A stretch of 64,000 bases of DNA, taken from positions 16,890,863-16,954,862 of the forward strand of contig CM057135.1 in NCBI GenBank assembly GCA_029964075.1, in the 5' to 3' direction. Origin of the DNA: Patiria pectinifera. Its lineage: Eukaryota > Echinodermata > Asteroidea > Valvatida > Asterinidae. Each line of letters opens with the position of its first letter. The first letter of the stretch is position 1. Positions 1-8,860 of the stretch are shown piece by piece. Under the pieces are notes generated by a model. The model ran no database searches. It saw only the letters and a list, made by a program, of their open reading frames with translations, and was not told the origin of the DNA. The translations under genes were made by a program, and so were the position numbers.

Positions 1-229
1 TATATGGCGAAAAAATTTTCGAAGTAGTTCCTAACATTAACAAAATTTGAAATGTTTCTCAGTCCCAGATTCATGTTTTATCATTTTTGCAACGACTGAC
101 CCTTAGGCCTAATGTAGCGATCGTGTAGTATAGGGCCCCTGTTTTGTTTCGATCAAATTAGAATCAAGATTTTTTTTATTACTAAAAATTGACATTGTCA
201 ACCTAAAGCAGACTTCTCTCAATGCATGC

Positions 230-255
230 CATGGAGGTAGAATTCTACCTCCATG
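230..255. repeat. Perfect 26-bp palindrome
   Basis: The bases from CATGGAGGTAG onward read identically on both strands with no spacer, centred on GAATTC. The inverted copy at 52,235-52,260 is also perfect. The copy near 30,865 has lost one base and is no longer exactly symmetric. It could extrude as a small cruciform or bind a symmetric dimer; no function is known to me. Confidence 0.8.
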
Positions 256-588
256 CTCGATGTAATGACACCTTTTTGGTAATTTTGAACAGTTTCTTGG
301 GGAAGAAATTATGATTTTTCTACGCGGTTTACGGGCCGGTTAGTGCCGTGCAGCTTGACTTGCGTGCTCACGGTACATGTATGTACATTGCGCGGTGATC
401 GCCATCTTCATTTTTATGTGGCGTTCTGTCATTGTCATCGTCATTTCACCCCAAAATTTCCTTAAAAATTAAAACCCTGCCGTTTATCTATATAAGGCTA
501 TACCTGTATGTTCTTTAATGTTGCCAACTAGCCGGCCCTAGTTGGTACTAGGTCAAATAATTTAAAAGTGGATTTTGTTCCCTTATAT

Positions 589-792
589 GGAAAGATTTCC
601 ATATACGAGGTTCACTCAACACCCTGTGTACAAACCCTATGAGATTGGACTGAAAAATTCTAAGTGTTTTCTAAAAAAATGCTTGTATTTTCTCACTGCT
701 CAAATTGACTTTGATGACATGAAATTGCTATCTGGTGGCTTGTTAGTCAATACCGAGGAAAATTAGTGAACTTCGTATATGGAAATCTTTCC
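589..792. mobile_element. Small MITE with 28-bp terminal inverted repeats
   Basis: 589-616 (GGAAAGATTTCCATATACGA...) and 765-792 are inverted repeats with one mismatch, enclosing about 150 bp without coding capacity. The size and structure fit a MITE. Copies lie near 31,235-31,445 (eroded) and 51,690-51,905 within the duplicated leader, so they are not independent insertions. I did not assign a superfamily; no clear target-site duplication is seen. Confidence 0.6.
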
Positions 793-956
793 CCTTAAAT
801 ACTACATGTAGGGCCTAGAACCGGTCCTAGACACACGTTCGCCCTTAATAATAATATTGAGATGATTGATAGGGCCTACTTGATACTTTGATAAATGATA
901 GGCCTATAAGGCTATAGCCTAGGCCTTAAAAAAAATTGAAGAAAAAAAGTGGCATA

Positions 957-2033
957 TGATAAGGTAGCCCCATAAATGTGGCCTATTTACTGGACTGCCT
1001 CCGTAAACATAGGCCACACATCCACATGTACAAAAACGTGTCGCACTTTGCCAAATTTTGATTTTCACATTTAGGCTTACTTTGTAGGTATTTTTTGCTT
1101 TATAAGCATACTCACCCTTTTTTTAGTCTTTATAAGCTAATCAGAAAGTGCTGCCTTTTTCACATGTATATTTTTGTGAAGGTAGTGTATATTTTGCCGG
1201 AGGTAACGCCGGCAAACTAACGTTTACTAAAGGTTTGCCGGCGGCAATCCATATCAACAGAGGGCGCTGTACTCTTTAAGATAGGGCTGAATTATAACAT
1301 GTATTAAATTCCCACCAAAGTTGTGAAGCACAGTTGGTGCAGTGGTTAAGCAATAGCTCTAATGAGTGGGATGTCCCGAGTTCGAATTCTCACCCCGCCA
1401 CAATTTTAAGGTTTTTTTTTCCATCCCCAAATAAATAAGAATATTCTTCTTTTATTATTTTAATATGTCTCAAACATTTTATTGCAGAGTATTACTTTTT
1501 CTTTTTCAGATTTGTGGCTCTGGAGGATTTTTTTTAAAGGGAAATAAAGTCCGAAATTATAAAATGGTCTGATTCCCATCTTGTTAATACAACAATACAA
1601 CGATAATATTGGCATGGAGCCAGACTAAAATTTGTCACGGAAAATGTTTAAGTACAAAAAAACAGTAACTGCGCATGTTCAGTGCATATCCGGCAAACTA
1701 ACGTTTACTGAAGGTTTGCCGTCTCCGGCAAAATATCCACTGCCTTTTGTGAAATTTCCAGATTCATTTTTACACGTATGCGTATCAAAATTTCAACACG
1801 AAATTTCACAAAAATTAGACATCTGAAAAAGGCAGCACTTTCTCCCTAGCCTATAAAGAGGGTGAGTATGCTTCTAAAGCAAAAGAATTCCTACAAACGA
1901 AGTCTAAATGTAAAAATCAAAATTTGGCAAAGTGCGACACGTTTTTGTACATGTGCCATGTGGATGTGTGGTCTATGTTTACGGAGGCAGTCCAGTAAAA
2001 TAGGCCACATTTATATTTGGGCTAATGATAAGG
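957..2033. mobile_element. Inverted-repeat element with ~300-bp arms around a SINE
   Basis: About 957-1,262 and about 1,690-2,033 are long, imperfect inverted repeats. Shared outer pieces include ATAAATGTGGCCTATTT and ACTGGACTGCCTCCGTAAAC, and inner pieces include CCGGCAAACTAACGTTTACT. The 430-bp interior carries a tRNA-like SINE head and no long reading frame. It looks like a non-autonomous fold-back transposon, or an inverted duplication that captured a SINE. Equivalents are at about 31,607-33,240 and 50,450-51,530. Confidence 0.6.
1326..1402 (+). repeat. tRNA-like SINE head
   Basis: A Pol III-type A box (TTGGTGCAGTGG) and B box (AGTTCGAATTC) lie about 45 bp apart in a 75-nt unit that roughly follows tRNA layout. 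The stems are too eroded for a working tRNA. A T-run follows about 30 bp downstream, so a short Pol III transcript is possible. Confidence 0.6.
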
Positions 2034-3222
2034 GTTGCAACATATTCTAATCTTTCCCGTTTAACCTTTGCTCTGACCAAAACTAAAAGTAGGACTACAC
2101 TTCCCTGTCATTTGTGCCTGTGCCTCCTGGTAAAATTCGTCTCTAAATCTTGTTTTGACAACTGACAATGACTGATGACATGTCAAACATAGTCAAACAA
2201 ACCGCTCTACAATTTCAGTACTAGTAGTATGGCGGCTGAATGAAGTACAGTTACCCGTAGGCTATTTCCCGGCCCCCCTTCGATTAAGTCCGAAGGTGGG
2301 GTCAGGGAACCAGACTAAGTTGGTAATATAGTTTAGCCAAACTTCGTCCCCAGTGCTTACTTTATTTCCAACCTGGTTTCCAATATGAGAGAGCGGGTAG
2401 TGATGGGCGCGTACTGTTCGACACCCTGGAGACGACGTTGAGTTTAGCCCAATTGGGTTGCAAGCAACCTCTTCCCCTGTGCTTACTTTATTTCCAATCT
2501 CGTTTGCGATTGGTTTATACCCTGAATAATTATGCTGCGATCATTTTAACCCCGGTGCGGCGAGATGAACCTTGATATCGAAATGAACCTTGATAAACTT
2601 CCACTTTAATAGTTGTCATAACGCATTTTCCTAAAGCTTAAAAGGAAGTCCTAATTTTGTTCAAAAAGTGGAGCTTTACTTTTTTTTTATAAACGAATTA
2701 CTTAAATCTACCAAGCAAAAATCTCCCAATAGTCTGTCCTTCTGGATCTATCTCCTTAACAAGATTTGGTAAAAGTGGTTGTTAAGATTTTTGTTTGAGA
2801 CGGTGGAAATGTAAGCCAAAAATAGTGCTAGCCTGTAGGGCTTTTTAAAGTATAAGGATTATCATTTCACTAGGAAAGACATCCGCTCAGTGCATGCAAT
2901 AATTCGTGTCTAAAATTAACTACGTAAAAGTGGCAAGCTTAAAGGTGACAGATATTGCACAAACCTTGCTTAATGATCCGGCCGAATCGATGCCCTTCTC
3001 CCCTTCTTGCTCTTGCACGTCTGGTACAAAGCGCGCAGACCTGAGCACACTATACTGCAGTCTGGTAATTCTCTGACCTTTTTTCAAGGCGAACGGCTAA
3101 GTGTCGCTACATAAGGCCAAGAGGTAGCAGCTACAGGTTTACGTTCTGAGTACAAGTTTGGTTGTCTTGATAGAAGACTAGCCTGTCGCTGAGTCAGCAC
3201 GCAGGTTACCATGGTAGTGTTG

Positions 3223-3900
3223 GCATCAATCCAAAGTCAGTATCTTGTAGACCATTGGTCAAAAGTTTGATTGCGCGGTTATCTTAACTATGCACCGGCA
3301 CGAGTAAAATGATGCACCTTCCTGGATTTATGATATAGTTACACTATAGTTAGTAATGAGGGCGCGCCGGGTTGTTTGTAAAATGTTTCTGGCATCAATC
3401 CAACTTATCTTGTAGACAATTTGGGTTAAAAGTATGAGTGCGCGGTTATCAAAACTCTGCTTATGAGTAAAATGATGCACCTTCTGAGTACAGCTTTTCT
3501 TGATATGCATGATTTACAAGTAGTTACACACAATAGTGAGTAATTTGCGTGCGTTGGGTTTGAAGCCTGTTTCTGGCATCGATCCAACTTCTTGTAGACC
3601 ATTTTGGTCAAAAGCTTGATTGCGCGGTTGTAAAAAAAACTCTGCACATGAGTAAAATCAAAACTCTGCATATGAGTAAAATGATGTGATATGCACCTTC
3701 TGAGTACAATTATTCTGGATTATAATATAGTTACACACCAGAGTGAGTAATTCAAAGGCCCATTCAGCGCGCTGAGTTTCCTGTTTCTGGCATCAATCCA
3801 AGGCTTATCCAACCACTTGCAGACCATTGGTCAAAACTTTGTCGTAGCGGTTTTCAATACATTTCACTTGCGTCAAATGATGCACAAACTTTGTACATTC
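3223..3900 (+). repeat. Four tandem degenerate units of ~165-210 bp
   Basis: The motif GGCATCAATCCAA followed by a TTGTAGACCATT-like block, GATTGCGCGGTT and GTAAAATGATGCACCTT starts near 3,223, 3,388, 3,574 and 3,785. Units differ by indels. Short frames through it on the minus strand are by-products of the repetition. The array is repeated in the other leaders at about 34,470-35,150 and 48,600-49,270. Confidence 0.75.
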
Positions 3901-3940
3901 CCCGATAATTTGCATTGTTTCGTTTTGGGCAGGTTTTTTT

Positions 3941-3971
3941 GGGGGGGGGGGCTAGGTACCCCCCCCCCCCC
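3941..3971. repeat. G11 - spacer - C13 tract
   Basis: A run of 11 G, a 7-base spacer and a run of 13 C form a near-perfect inverted repeat, able to make a very stable hairpin or a G-quadruplex/i-motif pair. The inverted leader keeps it at 48,515-48,544, while in the leader of copy B (about 35,198-35,216) it has collapsed to short runs. Confidence 0.8.
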
Positions 3972-4128
3972 TACGTTTATGGCATTAAAGTAATAATATT
4001 GAAATTTGGATTTCTTTAAAAATGTATCTATGACTTACTGAACTCGAGCTGATTTACATGCACCAATTAATCAAGAAACCTAACAGTAGTCTTATTTATA
4101 TACCAGGTCTAATTATAAGTCAATGGTC

Positions 4129-4690
4129 GCACGAAAGGTGCGAGCATTGGCGTCTACATTTGTTTTACATAGGGGCGTGTTTCATGACTTGTGTGGTTAG
4201 TCAGCCACAATCTTACTATGCAAATGCATCAAACAACTCACATGAAAAGGTACGAGCATTGGCCGTCTACATTTTGTTTTACTCAGGGGCGAGTTTCATG
4301 ACTTGTGTGGTTAGTCAGCCACAATCTTACTATGCAAATGCATCAAACAACTCACACGAAAGGTACGAGCATATGCATTGGCGTCTACATTTTGTTTTAC
4401 TCAGGGGCGAGTTTCATGACTTGTGTGGTTAGTCAGCCACAATCTTACTATGCAAATGCATCAAACAACTCACATGAAAAGGTACGAGCATTGGCCGTCT
4501 ACATTTTGTTTTACTCAGGGGCGTGTTTCATGACTTGTGTGGTTAGTCAGCCACAGTCTTACTATGCAAATGCATCAAACAACTCACACGAAAGGTACGA
4601 GCATTGGCGTCTACATTTTGTTTTACTCAGGGACGTGTTTCATGACTTGTATGGTTAGTCAGCCACACTTTTGCTATATAAATGCATTAA
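4129..4690 (+). repeat. Tandem array of ~116-bp units carrying octamer motifs
   Basis: Five units with a period of 114-118 bp share ACGAGCATTGG, TACATTTTGTTTTACTCAGG, TTTCATGACTTGTGTGG and TTAGTCAGCCACA. Four contain an exact ATGCAAAT octamer (4,218, 4,332, 4,450, 4,564), the POU/Oct binding consensus. The fifth has a TATATAAATGC variant that resembles a TATA box. It ends about 360 bp before the capsid sequence, so it could act as an enhancer/promoter. Overlapping 100-residue frames inside it are artefacts of repetition. Confidence 0.75.
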
Positions 4691-4965
4691 TATTAGGGAT
4701 GGCTTACCCACGCTACGCCTCAATCGACTCATTCAAATGTCTGACATGTTACTACGTACTCGTGCGTCAGAAGGGTGCATACGCATTTACAAGTCATATA
4801 ACTCACAAGTCAGAGTTAACTACCATTTGACACAACAATGTGAGACATGGAACACATTGCATGAGTAATAATATGCTATTATTAAGCACCTAATGTGTGA
4901 ACAGTTTTCACATGAAGTTGTAACAGACAGCAACGCACAATTTGGGGTAAAACGACATACGGTCA

Positions 4966-6261
4966 GTGCATCATCCACACATTTACTCAGGTTTGTCTGA
5001 GTATTTGCACAGTTTACGCAACATAACCCATGCACAATTTTTTGTGTGCAGACTATTAAAAATACCCAGATCTATCAAGGGTGAGAGAAAAGAGGTGGTC
5101 ATTACCCACAATCCTAGTAGTATATCGGCGGGGCAAACGCTGAGGGTCAAGTTTCCTCAATTGGGTGTAGACGACGTGATCGTACCCGGCACTTGTAAAC
5201 TAGCTTTCAATTTAGAACTCGACGGTGCAGGCGACAACAATAGAACCATTTTTGGTAATTTAGCCAGAAATTTAGTCAGCGAAATCAGCGTCAGGCTTCA
5301 AGGTCACGCAAATGTGAGTTATCGTCACGCCGACGTGTATCACAACTTTAAACACAATTGGCTCAACAGCTCGATGACTCGAAACATTGGTGACTCTAAA
5401 CTAAGAACTGGGGCTGAAGATGCTAACGCGGGCGCCAACAACGGTAAGGATCAAGCTATCGCGGATGCCTATTGTAACAGATAGTGTATTCCCCTAGACA
5501 TTGACATACTGACTTCGCATCACCCTTTTTACCCCAGCGGTTTAAACCAACCTCTGACGTACGAGATAAAGTTTAACGATCACGATAAAGTCGTCAACAG
5601 TTCAGATACGGCGGTGATGTATTCTATCTCAGACTTGTCTCTCGAATACGAAGTGGTGACCAACAGAGACCTAGCTATCACCATCAGGAATAAACACAAG
5701 GGGTTAAGGCAATATCTGTTTGATAAAATCCACTCGCTAGAAGTTAGATCCGTCAACAAATCGGACACGCTTTGGAACGTCAGCGTCAATCAACCCATCA
5801 GGAGTCTCAAGGGTATTTTGTTTTTGTTTAAAGATCCCGCGGTCAAAAATCCGCAGCGATTTTACAATCCAAAAATAACCAAAACATCGGTGACCGTAGA
5901 AGGTAAACCCAATCAACTCTACAGTCAAGGCATGTTTCAGTATCAACACTGGAATGAAATCAACAAGTTCTTTGGAGACAGCGATACCGAAAGCGGGCGC
6001 GGAGTAGCTAAAGACTTAAATTTGACGGGTTTTGACCTCGAAGACTACCTAAAAGACAAGTACGGTCTGTGGCTCGATTTTAGAAGTAACGACGACAATT
6101 CCGCTCACGGATCCGGTAGGAAACTCGGAGACGGAGGAGGCATCAACATTCAATTTAACAGAGAAGCCGAAGGTCAAGGTGACCTCACGATGTACGTATT
6201 TTTAGTCATGGATGCTCAATTGAACTTGGAAGACGGAAATTTTAAATCTCTGTTAAGTTAA
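4966..6261 (+). pseudogene. Polinton major capsid protein, copy A (leader-fused, one internal stop)
   Basis: This is the virion shell subunit; the family is the double-jelly-roll major capsid protein of Mavericks/Polintons. I recognise it from characteristic segments such as LLKIPRSIKG near the start, LTSHHPFYPS mid-protein, KPNQLYSQGMFQYQHW, and the end MDAQLNLEDGNF. Viral sequence starts at about 5,054; the 29 codons before it, including the first ATG, come from the leader, replacing the viral N-terminus seen in copy A'. The frame is otherwise continuous to TAA at 6,259-6,261, but a TAG at 5,482-5,484 interrupts it. The same TAG is in copies B and B' but not A'. The ATPase gene begins one base after the stop. 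The protein is about 405 residues if read through, shorter than typical Polinton capsids. Confidence 0.8.
5045..5056 (+). other. Leader-capsid junction with splice-acceptor look
   Basis: The leader ends TTTTTTGTGTGCAG and viral homology begins at CTATTAAAAATACCC. In copy A' the same viral bases are preceded by CCCAGCAGG, so GCAG is shared microhomology. The T-rich run plus CAG also resembles a 3' splice site. The identical junction is at about 36,293 and 47,433, so it formed once and was then copied. Confidence 0.65.
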
Positions 6262-6262
6262 A

Positions 6263-6858
6263 ATGACACAACCGCATTGCGCTTTAATCGTCGGCAAAAC
6301 AAATTCGGGCAAAACCAAATGGATTTTGGATCTGTTAGAGTCAGACTATAAAAATACATTTGAAGCGATAGTCATCATTTGCCCTACCATATTTAAAAAC
6401 AAAACGTACATCGAAAGAAAATGCAGATTCAAGCAGATCCCGAGGTATACCTCTGCGATCCGGAATTGTACAAGATGACGCTCAACGAAGCGATCGATAT
6501 TTACAGTAAAATATTGGAAGGTGTTGCCACGTTGTTTATCGTGGACGATTGCTCTTCGGATCAAGAGATTAAATATCGTAAAAAGACGTGTGCGCTAAGC
6601 AAGATGGCATTTAGCGGAAGACACGTCAATCACAGCTGTTGGTTACTGATCCAAAAGTACAACAGCGTTTTAAAAGACACGGCTTGGTTGGCATTATTTT
6701 ACTGCAAAGATAAAACATCGTTTGATCAAGCGTTAGACGAAAACGACGTCGTACCCATTAAAGAACGAGATTATATAAACCGACGTTTGAGAGATGGGAA
6801 ATATAGTAAATTGGTCGTATACACCGAACCTCCAGTTAGTTACGAGCTACTTGAATAG
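6263..6858 (+). pseudogene. A32-type packaging ATPase, copy A (one frameshift)
   Basis: The gene encodes the genome-packaging ATPase that drives DNA into Polinton/NCLDV-type capsids. It starts MTQPHCALIVGKTNSGKT; the Walker A loop is at residues 11-18. Walker B (LFIVDDCSS) follows the frameshift, and the conserved C-terminal part (FSGRHVNHSCWLLIQKY) is intact. The frame moves by -1 near 6,419-6,422, in GAAAGAAAATGC; all four copies carry the same change. The product would be about 198 residues, short for the family but with both nucleotide-binding motifs. It lies one base after the capsid stop and converges on the Cys/His gene across a hairpin. Confidence 0.8.
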
Positions 6859-6871
6859 GGGTAAAAAATAA

Positions 6872-6927
6872 ATTAACGCAAAATGCTCTTCATAACGTTT
6901 TATTGTTATGAAGAGCTTTTTGCGTTG
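6872..6927. terminator. Hairpin between convergent ATPase and Cys/His genes
   Basis: AACGCAAAATGCTCTTCATAAC and its inverted partner GTTATGAAGAGCTTTTTGCGTT flank an 8-base loop, giving a stem of about 20 bp. It covers the 3' ends of both convergent genes; the last codons and stop of the minus-strand gene lie in the stem. AATAAA just upstream (6,868) could serve the + strand transcript. All four copies have it. Confidence 0.7.
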
Positions 6928-7581
6928 AGAGTAAAAAATGTGTTAGTTTTTGATTGATTTTCTTTTAACGTTACAACTTTTACAAGCACCATATCGTCTC
7001 CAGAACTATCGTACTGTAGAACGACTCGGCAATCATCGTAATAGCAATGTTTGTAGTCTTCTGTAAGACCTCTTAAAAAATCGGTATCTACGAAAAGTTC
7101 TGGATTAAATCTATTTTTCTCTTTATCCTTTTTCCGACAACCCAAGATCCATCTCGAAATAGTAAAGTCTACAGCCTTACCATCATCACTCTTACATTCT
7201 CGACATTGCCCTTGGATGCGGTTGTGATAACATATATCAGAACCGACGCAATCTTTACATATGTTGTGTTGTCGATTATGTGGACAGATACCAGAACCAC
7301 CGTAATCTTTACATATGTTGCGTTGACGACCATGTGGACATTTTCTTTGGTTCATTTTACTTCTACACTCATCACAGGTTTTATATTTTTCACCGTTTGG
7401 TTTGGTGCTTAGATCGTCACTTTTACAAAACTTACAAACGTTTGATTTCGAGTAATATTTTTGTTTTGTTTTTATCCCTACACATATTACACGTCTTGTA
7501 AGTTTTACCGTTTGATTTCATACCGAATTGTTCAAGCTTGTAGGATTTATTGCACTGAACACAAAAGTTTAATATTGTCAT
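6906..7581 (-). pseudogene. Cys/His-repeat zinc-binding-like protein, copy A
   Basis: It reads leftward from ATG at 7,579-7,581. It begins with paired CxxC motifs (FCVQCNKSYK, TCNMCRDK, VCKFCKSDD, TCDECRSK), followed by three tandem repeats of the type CPHGRQRNICKD. Similar 'C-x-H-x-R-xx-C-x-x-C' repeats are common in giant-virus proteins and are thought to bind zinc. The C-terminal 90 residues (ISRWILGCRKKDKEKNRF onward) are unassigned but resemble a conserved viral domain. A one-base shift near 7,459-7,472, in an A/T-rich run, separates the first 40 residues from the rest; copy B lacks this shift. Function is unknown; a transcription or DNA-binding role is a guess. Confidence 0.6.
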
Positions 7582-7983
7582 TATTTTTATTTATTATATG
7601 ATAATACAAAATTTCTCATTTTTTATTAGCAATTTTGTTACAACAAAATCAGCAAAAATAATAGTTAACTGCTCAAGTGAAATAAGCTAGGTGCTCAAGT
7701 TAAATAAGCTATGTGCTCAAGTAAAATTACCTAGCTGCTTAACTAATAGGACCTAGTTGAGTAGCAACCTATTCAACAAACTACACATGTATTACAATTT
7801 GTTAATCAACAACCGTCAACAAAATACATTTTGCTGTTAGTAAATGATATCAATATTTGAGTATTTGCAGTTTTTGGCTATTATCATCATATCGCTTAAA
7901 CTATCGTTTTACACCTACGAATACCTTTGCTTTTGTAACAAAGTTGCAAAAGCTACAACAAAATTAAATTCGTTTCTAATTAA
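7582..7983. promoter_or_regulatory. Divergent intergenic region with GCTCAAGT repeats
   Basis: About 400 bp separate the leftward Cys/His gene from the rightward small-gene cluster. At 7,670-7,745 there are three to four 20-bp direct repeats built on GCTCAAGTNAAATAAGCTA, ending in variants that partly invert (TAGCTGCTTAACTAATAGG). AT-rich TATA-like sequence lies on both sides. It is the only long gap in the viral module, so it is the likely bidirectional promoter. A short frame at 7,880-7,985 (...KLSFYTYEYLCFCNKV) may be a small membrane peptide, not claimed. Confidence 0.6.
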
Positions 7984-8427
7984 ATGGAGGACCTAAAACT
8001 TACTTTAACGAACGAACAAGATCACAACGCAGAACATAAAGATCGTTTGTGCGGTGTCGTAGCAGCCGGAAACTCTAGAAAGTACTTGGGAAAGGAATAC
8101 ACCGTTAAACACATCGAAGCTCTTGACAGTAAAGAACTCGACAAGCTGTATCATCTGTACGAAACTAAATTTGGAAATGAAATTGTTCAAACCGTTGGTA
8201 AATACACTTTAAGTCTATTTTCGAGAGTGTAAGCTGTGGTTACACCCGTACAAGTTTTAGGATATAACGTCACTATAGATTCTGAAGAAGAATTCACCAA
8301 CGACTTGAGTTCCGATCCTATTATAAGCGCGAGTATGGCTGGTATGTTGAGCGACGTTTGTTACGTACGGAACTTTAATATTACCCCTAGTTGCTACGAT
8401 TATCACAACAAAACATTTGAAATTTAA
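7984..8427 (+). pseudogene. Small viral protein split by an in-frame TAA, copy A
   Basis: An 82-residue frame (MEDLKLTLTNEQDHNAEHK...) ends at TAA 8,230-8,232, and the same frame runs on to TAA at 8,425-8,427 without an ATG near the restart. The two parts read as one protein of about 146 residues with one stop inside. The same TAA occurs in all four copies. I do not recognise a domain; there is no TM segment. Its position between the divergent promoter and the small virion genes suggests a structural or assembly role. Confidence 0.5.
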
Positions 8428-8444
8428 TAAACCTAATATAATAA

Positions 8445-8827
8445 ATGGAAGATCAAAAAGCAGCGACAGCAACGCCTGCAGCTCAACCAGCAGAGACAGA
8501 GACGCCCCAACCGATAGAAACAACGTCGTCACCGACGGTAACGAGTGACCAAGACTAAAAAAATCCTCAACGAATTCAGCAGGGTAAAGCTTTAGCCGAG
8601 CACAATAGACAGATGAAATTAAAATTAACAAAAATGGACGTAACATCAGTCGATAATACGAGCTCACCAGACTACAACCCTTGGGCGATGTGGGGGGCTA
8701 TAGCGTCTATAATAGGGGTGGGGCTGCTGGTACTAAAAGTAAGGCAACTGCGCCGGCAATACAGCCAGTGCCGGTAGTCACGCAGCCCACTACACCCAGC
8801 GCCCCCAAAACGCTAGACATGGAATAA
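8445..8827 (+). pseudogene. Pro/Thr-rich single-TM protein, copy A (frameshifted)
   Basis: It starts ATG at 8,445 (MEDQKAATATP...). An N-terminal Ala/Pro/Thr/Glu-rich tract leads to a basic stretch (EHNRQMKLKLTK), one hydrophobic segment (MWGAIASIIGVGLLVLK) and a Pro/Thr-rich tail ending at TAA 8,825-8,827. This copy has lost two bases near 8,547, and homopolymer length differs around 8,560 and 8,736, so no single frame spans it. Copies A', B and B' have different indels in the same runs. It is probably a viral membrane or capsid-associated protein; the family is not recognised. AATAAA overlaps the stop. Confidence 0.55.
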
Positions 8828-8860
8828 ACCAGCAATTTAAAAATTGTTATATTAAAAACG

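Larger units (their letters stand above)
1..5050 (+). repeat. Leader block of unit A (host-derived, non-coding)
   Basis: No convincing gene is seen. The block recurs almost base for base, inverted, at about 47,433-52,497, and in a noisier form at about 30,628-36,290. In all three it abuts the viral capsid gene at the same base. The fourth viral copy (11.2-21.8 kb) has genuine viral genes in its place, so the leader is foreign to the virus. It holds a perfect palindrome, a small MITE, a longer inverted-repeat element with a SINE head, two tandem arrays and a G/C tract, listed separately. The remaining stretches (about 800-950, 2,040-3,220, 4,690-5,040) contain nothing I can name. The block starts at or just before the window edge. 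Confidence 0.75.

Noticed and set aside
3223-3900. CRISPR-like array
   Set aside because: Eukaryotic DNA, units are long and degenerate with no regular spacers; ordinary tandem repeats.
4058-4868. Several 65-124 residue frames upstream of the capsid gene (also 35.6-36.1 kb and 47.6-48.4 kb)
   Set aside because: They run through the 116-bp tandem repeats in two frames and repeat the same peptide; no start context or domain. The repetition explains them.
1-5050. Leader as Polinton terminal inverted repeat
   Set aside because: It contains SINE/MITE-type host repeats, is absent from the A' arm and replaces viral genes instead of ending the element.
6415-6425. Programmed ribosomal frameshift in the ATPase
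   Set aside because: No classical slippery heptamer and no clear downstream stem; an old indel shared by descent is simpler, so recoding is kept only as an alternative.
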